Shown: positions 1 through 9,119 of the stretch, in pieces
How positions within the stretch are numbered: the stretch's first letter is position 1
Layout of the letters: every line of letters begins with the position of its first letter
Origin: Phycisphaerales bacterium
Lineage (GTDB): Bacteria; Planctomycetota; Phycisphaerae; Phycisphaerales; SM1A02
Direction of reading: 5' to 3'
Assembly: GCA_018883105.1 (NCBI GenBank)
Contig: VEQS01000002.1
Coordinates: forward strand, 1 to 59,271
DNA length: 59,271 bases
Translations under genes and position numbers: made by a program
Notes under the pieces: model-generated
The model's input: only the letters and a program-made list of their open reading frames with translations
The model's database searches: none
What the model was told of the DNA's origin: nothing

Positions 1-598
1 TCTCGACGACGCCGATCACCAGGAACCGTCGCCCGCCGAGCAGCACGTGCTCGCCGACGCCGCCGTTCCCGTCGCGGTCGAGCTTCAGCTCCTCGACCGC
101 CGCCTCGTTCACCAGGGCCACCTGCCGCGCGGTCTCGGTGTCGATCTGGCTGAAGGGGCGCCCGCGCAGCACCTTGCGGCCGACGGCGTCGTGCCAGGCG
201 GGCCAGATGCCGCTCACGGTCATCGCCTCGATGAGCGCAGTGTCGCTCTCGACGCTCATCGAGACGTCGACGATCGGCGACACGCCCTTGAGCGACGGGC
301 ACTGCTCCATGATCGCCCGCGCCTCCTCGATGCTGAGGCGGCACTTCTCCCACGGGATCTTCGAGCGCGGCACGTTGTCCGGGCGGTTCGGGAACACGTA
401 GAGCCGCGCGGCGCCGACGCTCTCGAACTCCGCCAGCACCTTGGCCTTGAGGCCGGTGAGCGCGGCGATCACCGCGGTGACGCTCGCGACGCCGACGATG
501 ATGCCGAGCGCGGTGAGGAAGGACCGCGTCTTGTTGGCCCAGATCTGGCTGAGGGCCATGAGCACGGTCTTGAGGACGAAGAACACGCCGAACTTCAT
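1..598 (-). CDS. ABC transporter permease, MacB family (3' end cut by window edge)
   Basis: This is the inner-membrane permease of a MacB/LolCDE-type exporter. The N-terminus is complete and starts [18 protein letters not shown]; the first membrane helix ([14 protein letters not shown]) is followed by the start of a MacB-type periplasmic core domain. The C-terminal half, with the remaining membrane helices, lies beyond base 1. The start ATG overlaps the stop of the ATPase gene as ATGA (595-598), so the two are probably translationally coupled. The family moves substrates from the periplasm rather than across the inner membrane by mechanotransmission; the substrate here cannot be read from sequence. 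Confidence 0.88.
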   Translation of the reverse strand, partial: MKFGVFFVLKTVLMALSQIWANKTRSFLTALGIIVGVASVTAVIAALTGLKAKVLAEFESVGAARLYVFPNRPDNVPRSKIPWEKCRLSIEEARAIMEQCPSLKGVSPIVDVSMSVESDTALIEAMTVSGIWPAWHDAVGRKVLRGRPFSQIDTETARQVALVNEAAVEELKLDRDGNGGVGEHVLLGGRRFLVIGVVE

Positions 599-1347
599 GC
601 CGCGGCCCCCATCGCGCGCGCGGCCGGGACGTGGGGCGCGACCTCGTCGTCCTGCTCGGCGGGCAGGTCGCTCAGGATTCGGCCGTCGAAGAGACGCACC
701 ACGCGCTGGCAGTGTGCGGCCACGTCGTTCTCGTGCGTCACCAGGATCACGGTCTGCCCGGCGCGGTGAAGCGCGGAGAACAGGCCCAGGATCTCGGCAG
801 TGGTCGCGCTGTCGAGGTTCCCCGTCGGCTCGTCGGCCATCAGGATCCGCGGGTTGTTGAGGATGGCGCGCGCGATCGCGACGCGCTGCTTCTGGCCGCC
901 GGAGAGCTGGTTCGGGCGGTGGTCGACGCGGCCGCCGAGGCCGACGCGCTCCAGCGCCTCCAACGCGCGCTTGCGGCGCGCGGAGGCGCCGCCGCCGGTG
1001 GCGCTGTAGAGGAGCGGCAGCTCGACGTTTTCCAGGGCCGTCTGGCGCGCCAGCAGCTCGAAGGTCTGGAAGACGAAGCCGATCTCCTCGTTGCGCACCA
1101 GCGCCAGCTCGTCCGCCTTCATGGCGCTCACCAGCCGGCCGCCGAGCCAGTACTCGCCCGAGGTCGGGCGGTCGAGGCAGCCGAGCGTGTTCATCAGCGT
1201 GCTCTTGCCCGAGCCCGACTTGCCCATGATCGCGACCATCTCGTTGCGGCCGATCGACAGGTCGACGCCGCGCAGCGCATGGATGGTCTCCACGCCGACG
1301 CGGTAGACCTTCGCGATCGCTTGGAGCTGGATGATCGGCTCTTCCAT
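595..1347 (-). CDS. ABC transporter ATP-binding protein, MacB/LolD type
   Basis: This 250-residue ATPase energises the adjacent permease. It has Walker [10 protein letters not shown] (about residues 42-50), the ABC signature LSGGQKQ (148-154), Walker B with ILMADEP (168-174) followed by the D-loop, and the H-loop in LVTHEND. I chose the start at [10 protein letters not shown] because the upstream in-frame extension is low-complexity Arg/Trp. In E. coli MacB the ATPase and permease are one polypeptide; here they are two coupled genes. The preceding adaptor gene ends 14 bp upstream, so the three form one operon. Confidence 0.93.
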   Translation of the reverse strand: MEEPIIQLQAIAKVYRVGVETIHALRGVDLSIGRNEMVAIMGKSGSGKSTLMNTLGCLDRPTSGEYWLGGRLVSAMKADELALVRNEEIGFVFQTFELLARQTALENVELPLLYSATGGGASARRKRALEALERVGLGGRVDHRPNQLSGGQKQRVAIARAILNNPRILMADEPTGNLDSATTAEILGLFSALHRAGQTVILVTHENDVAAHCQRVVRLFDGRILSDLPAEQDDEVAPHVPAARAMGAAA

Positions 1348-1361
1348 GGTCGGGGCGCGCG

Positions 1362-2708
1362 TCAGAAGCGCATCCGCATGCCGCCGCCGCGGCCGCCACC
1401 ACCACCGCTTCCTCCGCCGCCGCCCCACTCGCCGCCGCCGCCGCCGCGTCCCGTGTCCTTGGTGACGACTTCGCCGTCCTTCAGGCGCTCGAGGGACTTG
1501 TAGGGGCCGGTGACGACGACCTCGCCTTCCTTCAGGCCGTCGACGATGATGGTGTCGGTCAGGTTGGAGGCGCCGGTGACCACGGGCGTGGCGACGGCCT
1601 TGCCGTCGATCACGCGGAAGACCACGTTGGTGAGCTGCGCCTTCGGCGGGATGAGCGCGCTGGAGCGCACGGACTCCGGCAGTTCCTCGACCTTGCGCTC
1701 GACGATCGCCTGGCTGGGCAGCGCGAGGCCCGCGTGCTGCGCGATCTGGACGTCGACGTTGCCGCCGAGTCCGCTGAAGACCTGCTCGCCGTCGAGCTCG
1801 AGCACGATGGCCGCCTCGAAGTAGCCGGTGCCGTCGCGCGCCTCGACGGTCCTGCTCAGGGCGACCTCCTCGACGGCGCCCTTGAACACGCGGTTCTTGT
1901 AGCCGTTGATGCGGACGTCGGCGGGCTGGCCCTTCGCGACGCGCGGGATGTCGGCCTCGCTCACCTTGGCGGTGAGCTTCATGCGGCTCAGGTCGGCGAC
2001 CGTGAGGATCCTGGTGCCGGCCATGTTCATGGTGCCGACCACCACGAGCTCGCCGACCTCGGCGTTGAGCTCGGTGATGATCCCGTCGATCGGCGCGATC
2101 ACGACCGTCCGACGCAGCGCCTCGCGCTGCTGCTCGATCTGCGCCTCGGCGGCGGCGAGCGACTTCTCGAGCTGGACGATGACGTTCTTCTGCGCCTGGA
2201 ACTGCGCCTCCAGGTCGAGGGCACGGGCCGTCGCGTCCTCGAACGCCTGGCGGCTGATGTCGCCGGTCAGCAGGAGGCCCTCCTGCCGCTGTGCCGTGAT
2301 GCGCGCGAACTCCAGGTTGTTCTGGGTGCCGATGATGCGGGAACGCTCTGCCTCCAGGCGGTACCGCTCTCCGTCGCGGCGCGCCTCGGCGCTCTGCAGC
2401 GCGGCCTTCAGGTCGCGGTCGTCGAGCCGCATGATGAGCTCGCCCGCCCGTACGCGCTCGCCGGCGCGCTTGGGGAGTTCCATGATGCGGGCGGACACCT
2501 CGGCCGAGATGTCGACCTTCTGCACCGGCTCCACGATGCCGGGGGCCGACACCACCTCCACGAGGGTCGACCGCACCGCCGGCTCCATTCGGACCGGGAC
2601 GCCGTCGTCGCCCATCTGGACCATCTTGTACAGGTCACGCCCGAAGAACAGCCCGACCAAGGCCAGCACGGCAAGGACGGCGGCGGAAATGGCCCAGGGC
2701 CGCTTCAT
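1362..2708 (-). CDS. Periplasmic adaptor subunit, MacA/HlyD family
   Basis: This 448-residue membrane-anchored adaptor would link the ABC permease to an outer-membrane channel. It has an N-terminal membrane helix (about residues 5-22), a barrel-sandwich lipoyl-like half ([11 protein letters not shown]), a long alpha-helical hairpin (about 90-190), the second lipoyl half ([11 protein letters not shown]), and beta-barrel and membrane-proximal domains. The last 25 or so residues are almost pure Gly with a terminal MRMRF, which is unusual. Start: ATG at 2708 lies directly before the membrane helix; a GTG at 2732 is an alternative. A TATCAT -10 box sits 11 nt upstream of the ATG. First gene of the exporter operon. 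Confidence 0.9.
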   Translation of the reverse strand: MKRPWAISAAVLAVLALVGLFFGRDLYKMVQMGDDGVPVRMEPAVRSTLVEVVSAPGIVEPVQKVDISAEVSARIMELPKRAGERVRAGELIMRLDDRDLKAALQSAEARRDGERYRLEAERSRIIGTQNNLEFARITAQRQEGLLLTGDISRQAFEDATARALDLEAQFQAQKNVIVQLEKSLAAAEAQIEQQREALRRTVVIAPIDGIITELNAEVGELVVVGTMNMAGTRILTVADLSRMKLTAKVSEADIPRVAKGQPADVRINGYKNRVFKGAVEEVALSRTVEARDGTGYFEAAIVLELDGEQVFSGLGGNVDVQIAQHAGLALPSQAIVERKVEELPESVRSSALIPPKAQLTNVVFRVIDGKAVATPVVTGASNLTDTIIVDGLKEGEVVVTGPYKSLERLKDGEVVTKDTGRGGGGGEWGGGGGSGGGGGRGGGMRMRF

Positions 2709-2719
2709 GAGGAAGGGAA

Positions 2720-2725
2720 ATGATA
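2720..2725 (-). promoter_or_regulatory. Candidate -10 box of the exporter operon
   Basis: TATCAT on the minus strand matches the sigma70 -10 consensus at five of six bases and ends 11 nt before the adaptor ATG. No good -35 was found. If real, the 5' leader is only a few nucleotides long. Confidence 0.4.
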
Positions 2726-2787
2726 CGCCCACCCCCTGGGGCGGGACCCCGCCCGGGATGCATGGCCGGAAATGCCGCGCCGGGCGA

Positions 2788-3126
2788 TCAGCGCGCGGGT
2801 TCGATGGTGACGGTCAGCCCACGGGTCTGGAACTGGTCCTGGATCAGCTCGGCGCGCTCGCGATGCGTGACGAGCAGCATCGACACGCCGGACTGGTGGG
2901 CCTCGATCGTGCGCGCCACCGCGTCCGGATGCGGCAGGCGCGCGAACTCGATGACCGAGCGCGTGACGAACGCAAAGTCGTTGACGTCGTCATTGTGCAG
3001 GAGCACGGCCCAGCCGGGCATCGGCTTGCGCACGGGCGGCGCCGGCAACTCGACGGTCGCGGTGCTCCCCTCGGACTGGCTGGCTTGGACGGATGAACGA
3101 ATGGGGGGAACGGCAGGAAACTGCAT
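2788..3126 (-). CDS. clpS: ATP-dependent Clp protease adaptor ClpS
   Basis: This 112-residue protein would deliver N-degron substrates to the ClpA or ClpC unfoldase. The ClpS core is clear: V-L-L-H-N-D-D-V-N-D-F-A-F-V forms the N-degron binding turn, followed by the A-x3-I-E-A-H-Q-S-G helix. The first 35 or so residues are a Pro/Ser-rich extension, as usual for the flexible tail. The typical C-terminal A-E-x-K and P-L-R-A signatures are diverged to R-A-E-L-I and T-I-E-P-A-R. No clpA is in the window. It stands alone, with about 65-80 bp on each side. Confidence 0.87.
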   Translation of the reverse strand: MQFPAVPPIRSSVQASQSEGSTATVELPAPPVRKPMPGWAVLLHNDDVNDFAFVTRSVIEFARLPHPDAVARTIEAHQSGVSMLLVTHRERAELIQDQFQTRGLTVTIEPAR

Positions 3127-3192
3127 GAAGACCCCATTTCACCGAGGTCGGGCCCGGGAATCAATGGTCCACCCGCCGTTATCGCGTGCCTG

Positions 3193-4221
3193 CTACCACC
3201 GGAACACGATCTTGCCGAACTGCTCCCCGGCCTCGAGCCGGGCGTAGGCGGCGGCGGCGTCCTCGGGACGGAAGACCTCGTCCACCACGGGTTTGAGCGC
3301 GCCGGCGCGGAACAGCGCCATGACCGACCGGAACTCGTCCATCGACCCCATCGTGGACCCGACGATCGACAGCTGGTTCCAGAAGACGCGGGTGAGGTCC
3401 GTGGCGGGGTCCGGCCCGGTGGTGCAGCCGCAGGTCACCAGCACCGCGCCGCGGGCCATGCTCTTGACGCAGGCCATGTGCACGGCCTTGCCGACGCTCT
3501 CGGCGACGACGTCGACGCCCCGCCCGCCGGTGGCGGCGCGCACCTCGCGCGACCAGTCCTTGCCGGAATCCAGGACGGCATGGTCGGCGCCAAGCTGCCG
3601 TGCGCGCTCGAGCTTCGCCGCGTGGCGGCTGGTGACGATCGTGGTGCAGCCGAAGTGGCGTGCGATGCCGAGCGCGGCCAGCGCCACGCCGCCGCCGATG
3701 CCCGGGATGAGGACGGTCATGCCCGCCTGCAGGCGCGCGCGGGTGACCAGCATGCGCCACGCGGTCAGGTGCGTGAGGGCGAACGCCGCCGCCTGCACCG
3801 GGTCGGCGTCGCCGATCGCGACCACGTTCGCGGCGGGCGCGACGAAGTGCTCGGCGTGCGTGCCGGGGCCGTGCTCGCCGATCATGACGATGTCCTCGCC
3901 CGCGGGCGCGCGCCCGGGCCGCGCCGGTTCAGGGCGCATGACCGCGGCGTTGAGCGCCACGCGCTGGCCGACCCACGCAGGGTCCACGCCCTCGCCCACC
4001 GCGTCGACGGTGCCGGCACCGTCCGAACCGCCGACCGTCGGCCACGCGACCTCGATTCCCGGCAGGCCGCGGCCCACCCAGAGGTCGAGGTGGTTGAGCG
4101 CGCTCGCCTCGGTGCGCACGCGCAGCTCGCCCGCGCCCGGCGCGCACGCGGCGCGGCCGGCGGTGAAGCGGACGTTCGGGGCGACGGGGGTTCCCTGGCG
4201 GATGACCTCGATGGCGCGCAT
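3193..4221 (-). CDS. Zinc-independent MDR dehydrogenase / quinone oxidoreductase family
   Basis: This 342-residue medium-chain dehydrogenase/reductase has an N-terminal GroES-like domain (V-G-G-S-D-G-A-G-T-V) and a Rossmann fold with the nucleotide-binding G-I-G-G-G-V-A-L-A-A-L at about 174-184. The dinucleotide-proximal R-Q-L-G-A-D-H-A-V is also typical. The catalytic zinc ligands of true alcohol dehydrogenases are not present (S-A-L-N-H-L-D where Cys is expected) and there is no structural-zinc Cys cluster, so a zinc-free NADPH:quinone or enoyl reductase is more likely. Substrate unknown. A TACACT -10 box ends 7 nt before the ATG, suggesting a leaderless mRNA. Confidence 0.85.
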   Translation of the reverse strand: MRAIEVIRQGTPVAPNVRFTAGRAACAPGAGELRVRTEASALNHLDLWVGRGLPGIEVAWPTVGGSDGAGTVDAVGEGVDPAWVGQRVALNAAVMRPEPARPGRAPAGEDIVMIGEHGPGTHAEHFVAPAANVVAIGDADPVQAAAFALTHLTAWRMLVTRARLQAGMTVLIPGIGGGVALAALGIARHFGCTTIVTSRHAAKLERARQLGADHAVLDSGKDWSREVRAATGGRGVDVVAESVGKAVHMACVKSMARGAVLVTCGCTTGPDPATDLTRVFWNQLSIVGSTMGSMDEFRSVMALFRAGALKPVVDEVFRPEDAAAAYARLEAGEQFGKIVFRW

Positions 4222-4228
4222 GGCGACG

Positions 4229-4255
4229 AGTGTAGGAGCGGGCGAGACCTACGAT
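4229..4255. promoter_or_regulatory. Divergent -10 boxes, both predicted leaderless
   Basis: In the 40-bp space between two divergent genes, the minus strand has TACACT (4229-4234) ending 7 nt before the dehydrogenase ATG. The plus strand has TACGAT (4250-4255) ending 6 nt before the ATG at 4262. Both fit TAnnnT, and the spacing puts transcription starts at or next to the start codons. No clear -35 elements. Confidence 0.45.
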
Positions 4256-4261
4256 GGATGC

Positions 4262-6625
4262 ATGGCCATGCTCCGACCGCTCGCGCTCGCCGCCGCCGCC
4301 CTCCTCGCCGCCGTCCCCGCCGCGTCCGCGCAGGTGAACGACGTGGCGACCCGCGAACGGGAGCTCGCCCGGCAGATGGCGCTCTGCCCGGTGAAGGCAG
4401 AGCCGGCATCGGTGGATGCGGGGTTCGTGCAGCCCCGCACCGAGGTGAGGTTCACCGCCACGCTCCGCAACACGACGAACCAGCCGGTGACCTGCGTGCG
4501 GAGCGCGCCCAGCTGCACCTGCACCACGCTCGACATGGTGGGCAAGACGATCCCCGCCGGCGGCACGATCGAGGTGCCGATCTCGATGAAGACGAGCGGC
4601 GCCACCGGCGAGAAGACCGCCGAGGTGGTGCTCACCTTCGGCGGCGTGCCCGGCGCGGTGCAGCTGAAGCTGAAGGCCACCGTGGCCTACCCGGTGCACG
4701 GGTGGCAGCTGAACCCCGCCCCGGGCGGCGGCACGAAGCGCGACCCGTTCGTGAACGCCTTCGACCTGCCGCAGAACGTGCGCGGCGAGGTCACGGTCGA
4801 GAGCCTCGACGGCAAGCCGTTCCGCGTGCTCACCGTGAACGGCGCGCCCGCGGTGCTCGTCGACCCCGCGCGGGCCGCGATGGGCCCGCAGGAGAGCTGG
4901 CAGCTCCGCTACGACCTGTCGGCGATCCCCTGCGAGCGCATGCCGCCCTACCTGGTCATCGAGACCGACCGGCCCGACGCGCGGCTCGTCGACATGCGCA
5001 TCCGCCACCAATGCACGCGCATCAGCCCGAACTTCGCGTTCGACCAGTTCCGCGAGAACCTGGGCGTGATGGCACCGGGCGAGGCGAAGGTGTTCGAGCT
5101 GGTCATCAAGCGCGCCAACGGCGTGCGGATCGACCGCGTGGACAGCCTCGACCCTCGGCTCGAGGCCCGCTTCCTGGACCAGAAGGCCGGCACCGACGAC
5201 GAGATCCTGGTGCGCACGGCCGTGACGGCAAAGCCCGACGCCTCGGGCATGGTGATCGGCGCGCTGCGCTTCACGGGCGTCGGGCCCGACCCGAAGCAGC
5301 CGGTGCCGCCCGGGCAGCCGGCAGCGTCGGCACCGCGGCAATCGGACTTCGTCGTGTACGGCAAGATCGAGCAGGCGGCGCCCGCGCCGGCCGCACCTGC
5401 CGCGGGGGCCGCTCCCGCCGCGCCGGCCGCCGCCATCCAGCCGCTGCCGGTCGTGCTACGGATCGCCGAGCGCGCCTCGGAGGTGCCGATGGATGCGGCG
5501 CGCTTCGAACGGGCGCGCGCGTCGGTCGAGCGTGGGCTGGCATATCTCCGCACCGCGCAGGGACCCGGGGGCGGCTGGCTCGAGGGCTCGGCCACCAAGG
5601 CCACCGACCAGAAGAAGGCGTCGTACGCGGTGCCGAGCGCCGTGACCGCGCTGGCCGTGAAGGCGTTCGCGCAGGCGGGGCACGTCGCCGGCGACGACCG
5701 CACCGCGGCACGCGCGATGGCGTTCCTGCGCACGCACACGGGGCTTGGCGGCGCGTTCGAGCCCGATCCGTCGTCGGGGCTGGGCACGTACGTCGCCAGC
5801 ACGCTGCTGATGGCGCTTGCCGCGCAGCAGGACGACGCGCTCTCCGAGCAGGTCGCCCAGGTGCGCGGCTGGCTGCGCGAGGTGCAGTGGGACCAGGCCG
5901 AGGGGCACGCGCCCGACTCCGACTGGTTCGGCGGCTATGGCTACGGCAACCGCGGCCGGCCCGACCTGTCGAACACGCAGCTCGTCCTGGACGCGCTGCA
6001 CGACGCGGGCGTGTCCACGGATGACCCGGCCGTGCAGCGGGCGCTCGCCTTCGTGGCGCGCACGCAGAACATCGCGACGAACCAGGAACCCTGGGCGCAG
6101 AGGGGCACGAAGGACGGCGGATTCGTCTACACGCCGGCGGGCGGCGGCGAGAGCTTCTCGAGCGAGGCCGCGGGCGAGGGCCGCAAGGGCGAGAACCTGC
6201 CCGAGGGGACGCGCAGCCTGCGCAGCTACGGCAGCATGACCTACGCGGGACTGAAGAGCATGCTCTATGCGGGCCTCGCGCCCACGGACCCGCGCGTGCG
6301 CGCCGCCTTCGAGTGGATCCGGACGCACTACGGGTTCGCGGAGAACCCGGGCCTGGGCGCGCAGGGCCACTACTACTACCTGCACACCGCGGCGCGCTCG
6401 CTGCTGGCGACCAACGAGGTGACGGTCACGCCCGCCTCGGGCGAGTCGCCGGCGCCCCGCAACTGGCGTGACGACCTGGCCGACGCGGTATGCGGCATGC
6501 AGCAGGCCGACGGCAGCTGGAAGAACCCCGTGGAGCGCTGGATGGAGGGAAACCCCGAGCTCGCGACCATCTACGCGGTGCTCGCGCTCGAGGAGGCCAT
6601 CAAGCCGGTCACGCGCTCGCGCTGA
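4262..6625 (+). CDS. Secreted DUF1573 protein fused to a prenyltransferase-like alpha/alpha toroid
   Basis: This 787-residue exported protein has a signal peptide ending about A-S-A-Q (residue 24). A DUF1573/Ig-like domain (about 30-135) carries the S-C-T-C-T-T motif, and a second beta-rich region (about 140-350) precedes an Ala/Pro linker. From about residue 415 come terpene-cyclase/squalene-oxidase-like repeats: G-L-A-Y-L-R-T-A-Q-G-P-G-G-G-W, G-G-Y-G-Y-G-N-R-G-R-P-D-L-S-N-T, and D-G-S-W-K-N-P. Planctomycetes have many secreted toroid proteins of unknown role; cyclase acidic motifs (D-x-D-D) are absent, so enzymatic terpene chemistry is unlikely. The C-terminus overlaps the convergent ctaA by 17 bp. 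A TACGAT -10 lies 6 nt before the ATG. Confidence 0.82.
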   Translation: MAMLRPLALAAAALLAAVPAASAQVNDVATRERELARQMALCPVKAEPASVDAGFVQPRTEVRFTATLRNTTNQPVTCVRSAPSCTCTTLDMVGKTIPAGGTIEVPISMKTSGATGEKTAEVVLTFGGVPGAVQLKLKATVAYPVHGWQLNPAPGGGTKRDPFVNAFDLPQNVRGEVTVESLDGKPFRVLTVNGAPAVLVDPARAAMGPQESWQLRYDLSAIPCERMPPYLVIETDRPDARLVDMRIRHQCTRISPNFAFDQFRENLGVMAPGEAKVFELVIKRANGVRIDRVDSLDPRLEARFLDQKAGTDDEILVRTAVTAKPDASGMVIGALRFTGVGPDPKQPVPPGQPAASAPRQSDFVVYGKIEQAAPAPAAPAAGAAPAAPAAAIQPLPVVLRIAERASEVPMDAARFERARASVERGLAYLRTAQGPGGGWLEGSATKATDQKKASYAVPSAVTALAVKAFAQAGHVAGDDRTAARAMAFLRTHTGLGGAFEPDPSSGLGTYVASTLLMALAAQQDDALSEQVAQVRGWLREVQWDQAEGHAPDSDWFGGYGYGNRGRPDLSNTQLVLDALHDAGVSTDDPAVQRALAFVARTQNIATNQEPWAQRGTKDGGFVYTPAGGGESFSSEAAGEGRKGENLPEGTRSLRSYGSMTYAGLKSMLYAGLAPTDPRVRAAFEWIRTHYGFAENPGLGAQGHYYYLHTAARSLLATNEVTVTPASGESPAPRNWRDDLADAVCGMQQADGSWKNPVERWMEGNPELATIYAVLALEEAIKPVTRSR

Positions 6626-8069
6626 CGCGCGCGGCGGGCGCCGCGGAATCGAGGACCGGCCGGACCTGCCGGGAGAGCACCGCGAGCGTGGCGACGATCG
6701 CAAGCAGCAGCGCCCCGAGCGCCTGGTGCGCGGTGGTCGAGACCGCCTCCCACCAGGGCACGTCCGCGCCGCGGCGCAGCAGCACGGCCACCAAGGCCCC
6801 GATCCCGAGCAGGAGCTGGAGGGACACGGTGTGCATCGCGGCCTTGCCGGTCATGCGCAGGACCGGCACGTCGGTCGCCTTGGCGCAGCGGCTTCCGGCG
6901 AGGAACACCAGGATGAAGGCGATCAGGGCCATCGTCACGTGGCCGTGCAGCGCCCACGCGGGGATCTTCGCGCCCGCCTCGGCGGTCGGCGGCACCTGCA
7001 GGTGGCGCATCGAGGCGCCGAGGAAGAGCTGCGTGACGAGCGCGCCGAGCGCCGCGGCCGGCAGCATGTGGATCGAAGATGCGCCCGACACCGCGACCCG
7101 CGCGCGCTCGAGCGCGCCGCCGCAGGCGAAGGTGGCGATCATGGCGATGGCGAAGACGCACTGGCCCAGCATGCCGTGCACCACGGCCAGGCGCGTGTCG
7201 GGCGCGAGGTCGGCGGCCGACATGCTCGCGGTGACGTTGCCCGTCACGCGCAGTCCGCCCAGGATCCCCTGGACCACGACGAGCGCCACCAGCACCGCCG
7301 CCAGCACGCGCGCCGCGGTCGGCACGGCCGACCGGAACGCGAGCGTCGCGAACGAGAGCACCGTCGCGCCGACCAGCATCCCGAAGAGCCGGTGGGCATG
7401 CTCGTAGAAGATGCCGCCCTTCATCTCGCTCACGGGGTAGAGCAGCATGTTGTGGCCGAAGCTGTTCGGCCAGTCCGGGACGGCGAGGCCGGCCTCATAG
7501 CTCGTCACCAGGCCGCCGAGCACGATCATCACCAGGATGTTCGCGGTGGCAACGATGCCCATCAGGGTCACGGGCGACGGCAGCGTGCCGGACGGCGCCG
7601 AGCGCCGGCCGAGGCGGTCGCCGAGCGAGCCGAGCACGGCGCTCGCCGCGTAGAGGCCGGCGACGTACGCGACGGGGCGGACCAGCGACCCGCCCTGCTC
7701 GTCGCGGAGGAACGCGCCGATCACCATGAGGTTGATGGTTGCCGAAACGATGCCGACGGACATGCCGCTGGCCTCGCCCGGTGCGCGGCGGCCGGCGACC
7801 CACCCGGCGGCGAACACGCAGGCGAGCGCGCCGGCGAAGAGCGCCTCTCCGGCCACGATGCCCGGCTGCAGCATGGCCACGTAGCTCAGCGCCCACATCG
7901 CCACGGTGGCCGCGTAGCCGAGCGCCAGGTTCATCGGCCGCACCCAGCGCGACCAGAAGACGACGACGATCGAGCCCACGACGAAGAGCGCAAGCAGCGC
8001 CCCCAGCCCGAGCGGGGCGGGCGCGGGGGCGGCGGCAGCGGCATCCTGGAGCGCGGCGATGGGAAGCAT
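6609..8069 (-). CDS. ctaA: Heme A synthase, CtaA/COX15 family, with N-terminal membrane extension
   Basis: This enzyme oxidises heme O to heme A for the cytochrome oxidase encoded nearby. The CtaA domain runs from about residue 170: G-G-L-V-T-S-Y-E-A-G-L, then V-P-D-W-P-N-S-F-G, the heme-ligand motif E-H-A-H-R (223-227), and later conserved histidines in V-H-G-M-L-G, L-H-G-H-V and T-A-H-Q-A-L-G. At 486 residues it is longer than the usual 300-360 because the first 160 residues add about five extra membrane helices of unknown role. A Shine-Dalgarno-like AAGGA lies about 7 nt before the ATG. Divergent from ctaB. Confidence 0.93.
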   Translation of the reverse strand: MLPIAALQDAAAAAPAPAPLGLGALLALFVVGSIVVVFWSRWVRPMNLALGYAATVAMWALSYVAMLQPGIVAGEALFAGALACVFAAGWVAGRRAPGEASGMSVGIVSATINLMVIGAFLRDEQGGSLVRPVAYVAGLYAASAVLGSLGDRLGRRSAPSGTLPSPVTLMGIVATANILVMIVLGGLVTSYEAGLAVPDWPNSFGHNMLLYPVSEMKGGIFYEHAHRLFGMLVGATVLSFATLAFRSAVPTAARVLAAVLVALVVVQGILGGLRVTGNVTASMSAADLAPDTRLAVVHGMLGQCVFAIAMIATFACGGALERARVAVSGASSIHMLPAAALGALVTQLFLGASMRHLQVPPTAEAGAKIPAWALHGHVTMALIAFILVFLAGSRCAKATDVPVLRMTGKAAMHTVSLQLLLGIGALVAVLLRRGADVPWWEAVSTTAHQALGALLLAIVATLAVLSRQVRPVLDSAAPAARVSASA

Positions 8070-8135
8070 GCGGATCCTTGGGGAGGAAGGGGGAGACCTA
8101 TGCTATTCAGCCTGCCTTCACGGGAACCTGACCCG

Positions 8136-9119
8136 ATGAGCACCGTTCCCGCCGCCGCCCCGACCGAAGGCGCCGCCCCGACGCCGGGCGCGGCCGTGGT
8201 GTGGTCGAGGCTGGCGAAGGCCCGCCTGAGCGCGCTGGTGCTGCTGACCGCGGCGGTCGGCTTCCTGGTGGCGCCGGCGCCGGCGGTCGACTGGGCCCGC
8301 CTGGGATGGGCGTGCCTCGGCACGGGCCTGGCCGCGACGAGCGCGGCGATGCTCAACCAGGTCGCCGAGGTCCGTCGCGACGCGCGCATGCGGCGCACCG
8401 CGGGACGGCCGCTGCCCGCGGGCCACGCGCATCCGCGCACGGTGTTCATCGTGGCGGTGCTTGCCGGCTACGCGGGGTGCGCGGCGCTCGCCTTCGGCAC
8501 CACGATGCTCGCAAGCGCGCTGGCCGCGGCGAACATCCTGCTCTACGTCCTGCTCTACACGCCGCTCAAGCCGCGCACCACGTTCAACACGCTGGTGGGT
8601 GCGGTGACGGGCGCCATCCCGCCGGTGATCGGATGGACCGCGGTGACCGGGACGATGGCCCCCGGCGCATGGGCGCTCTTCGCCCTGCTCTTTGCGTGGC
8701 AGATCCCGCACTTCCTGGCGCTTGCCTGGCTCTACCGCGCCGACTACGCGGCGGGCGGCTTCGTGATGCTGCCGGTGCGCGACCCGTCGGGCACCGCCAC
8801 CGCGCAGGCGGCGCTCCTGTCGAGCCTGGCGCTCGTGCCGGTCGGGCTGCTCGCCGTGCTCACGGGCGTGGCGGGCGTGCGCTGGTACGCGCCGGTGGCA
8901 CTGGTGGCGGGGCTCTGGATGTCATGGCTGGCGCTTGGGTTCCTGCGCGAGCGATCCGACGCGCGGGCGCGGCGGCTGTTCCTCGCGAGCCTGGCGTACC
9001 TCCCCATCGTCCTCGGCGCGATGGTGGCCGACCGCACGCGTGCGGTCACCGTGGCGACACCCGCCGACGGCGCCGTCATCCTCGAGGTGCCGCCCTCGGC
9101 GTTCGAGGAGCCGCAGTGA
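8136..9119 (+). CDS. ctaB: Protoheme IX farnesyltransferase (heme O synthase)
   Basis: This 327-residue UbiA-family membrane enzyme adds a farnesyl group to heme B to make heme O, the substrate of CtaA. The first prenyl-diphosphate site reads N-Q-V-A-E-V-R-R-D-A-R-M-R-R-T-x2-R-P-L-P, with Glu in place of the first Asp as in mitochondrial COX10. The second conserved loop is Y-T-P-L-K-P-R-T-T-F-N-T. Eight or nine hydrophobic helices are visible. The start at MSTVPAAAP is the only reasonable ATG before the first helix. The stop overlaps the next gene as GTGA (9116-9119). Confidence 0.94.
   Translation: MSTVPAAAPTEGAAPTPGAAVVWSRLAKARLSALVLLTAAVGFLVAPAPAVDWARLGWACLGTGLAATSAAMLNQVAEVRRDARMRRTAGRPLPAGHAHPRTVFIVAVLAGYAGCAALAFGTTMLASALAAANILLYVLLYTPLKPRTTFNTLVGAVTGAIPPVIGWTAVTGTMAPGAWALFALLFAWQIPHFLALAWLYRADYAAGGFVMLPVRDPSGTATAQAALLSSLALVPVGLLAVLTGVAGVRWYAPVALVAGLWMSWLALGFLRERSDARARRLFLASLAYLPIVLGAMVADRTRAVTVATPADGAVILEVPPSAFEEPQ

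Noticed and set aside
3293-6625. A longer open frame starting at 3293 for the DUF1573-toroid protein
   Set aside because: The part before 4262 lies opposite the dehydrogenase gene and has no signal peptide or known domain. The signal peptide and -10 box place the start at 4262.
8070-8135. Rex-like site between ctaA and ctaB
   Set aside because: Only a partial TTCACGG half-site is visible and no matching second half, so a shared operator with the act operon is not supported.
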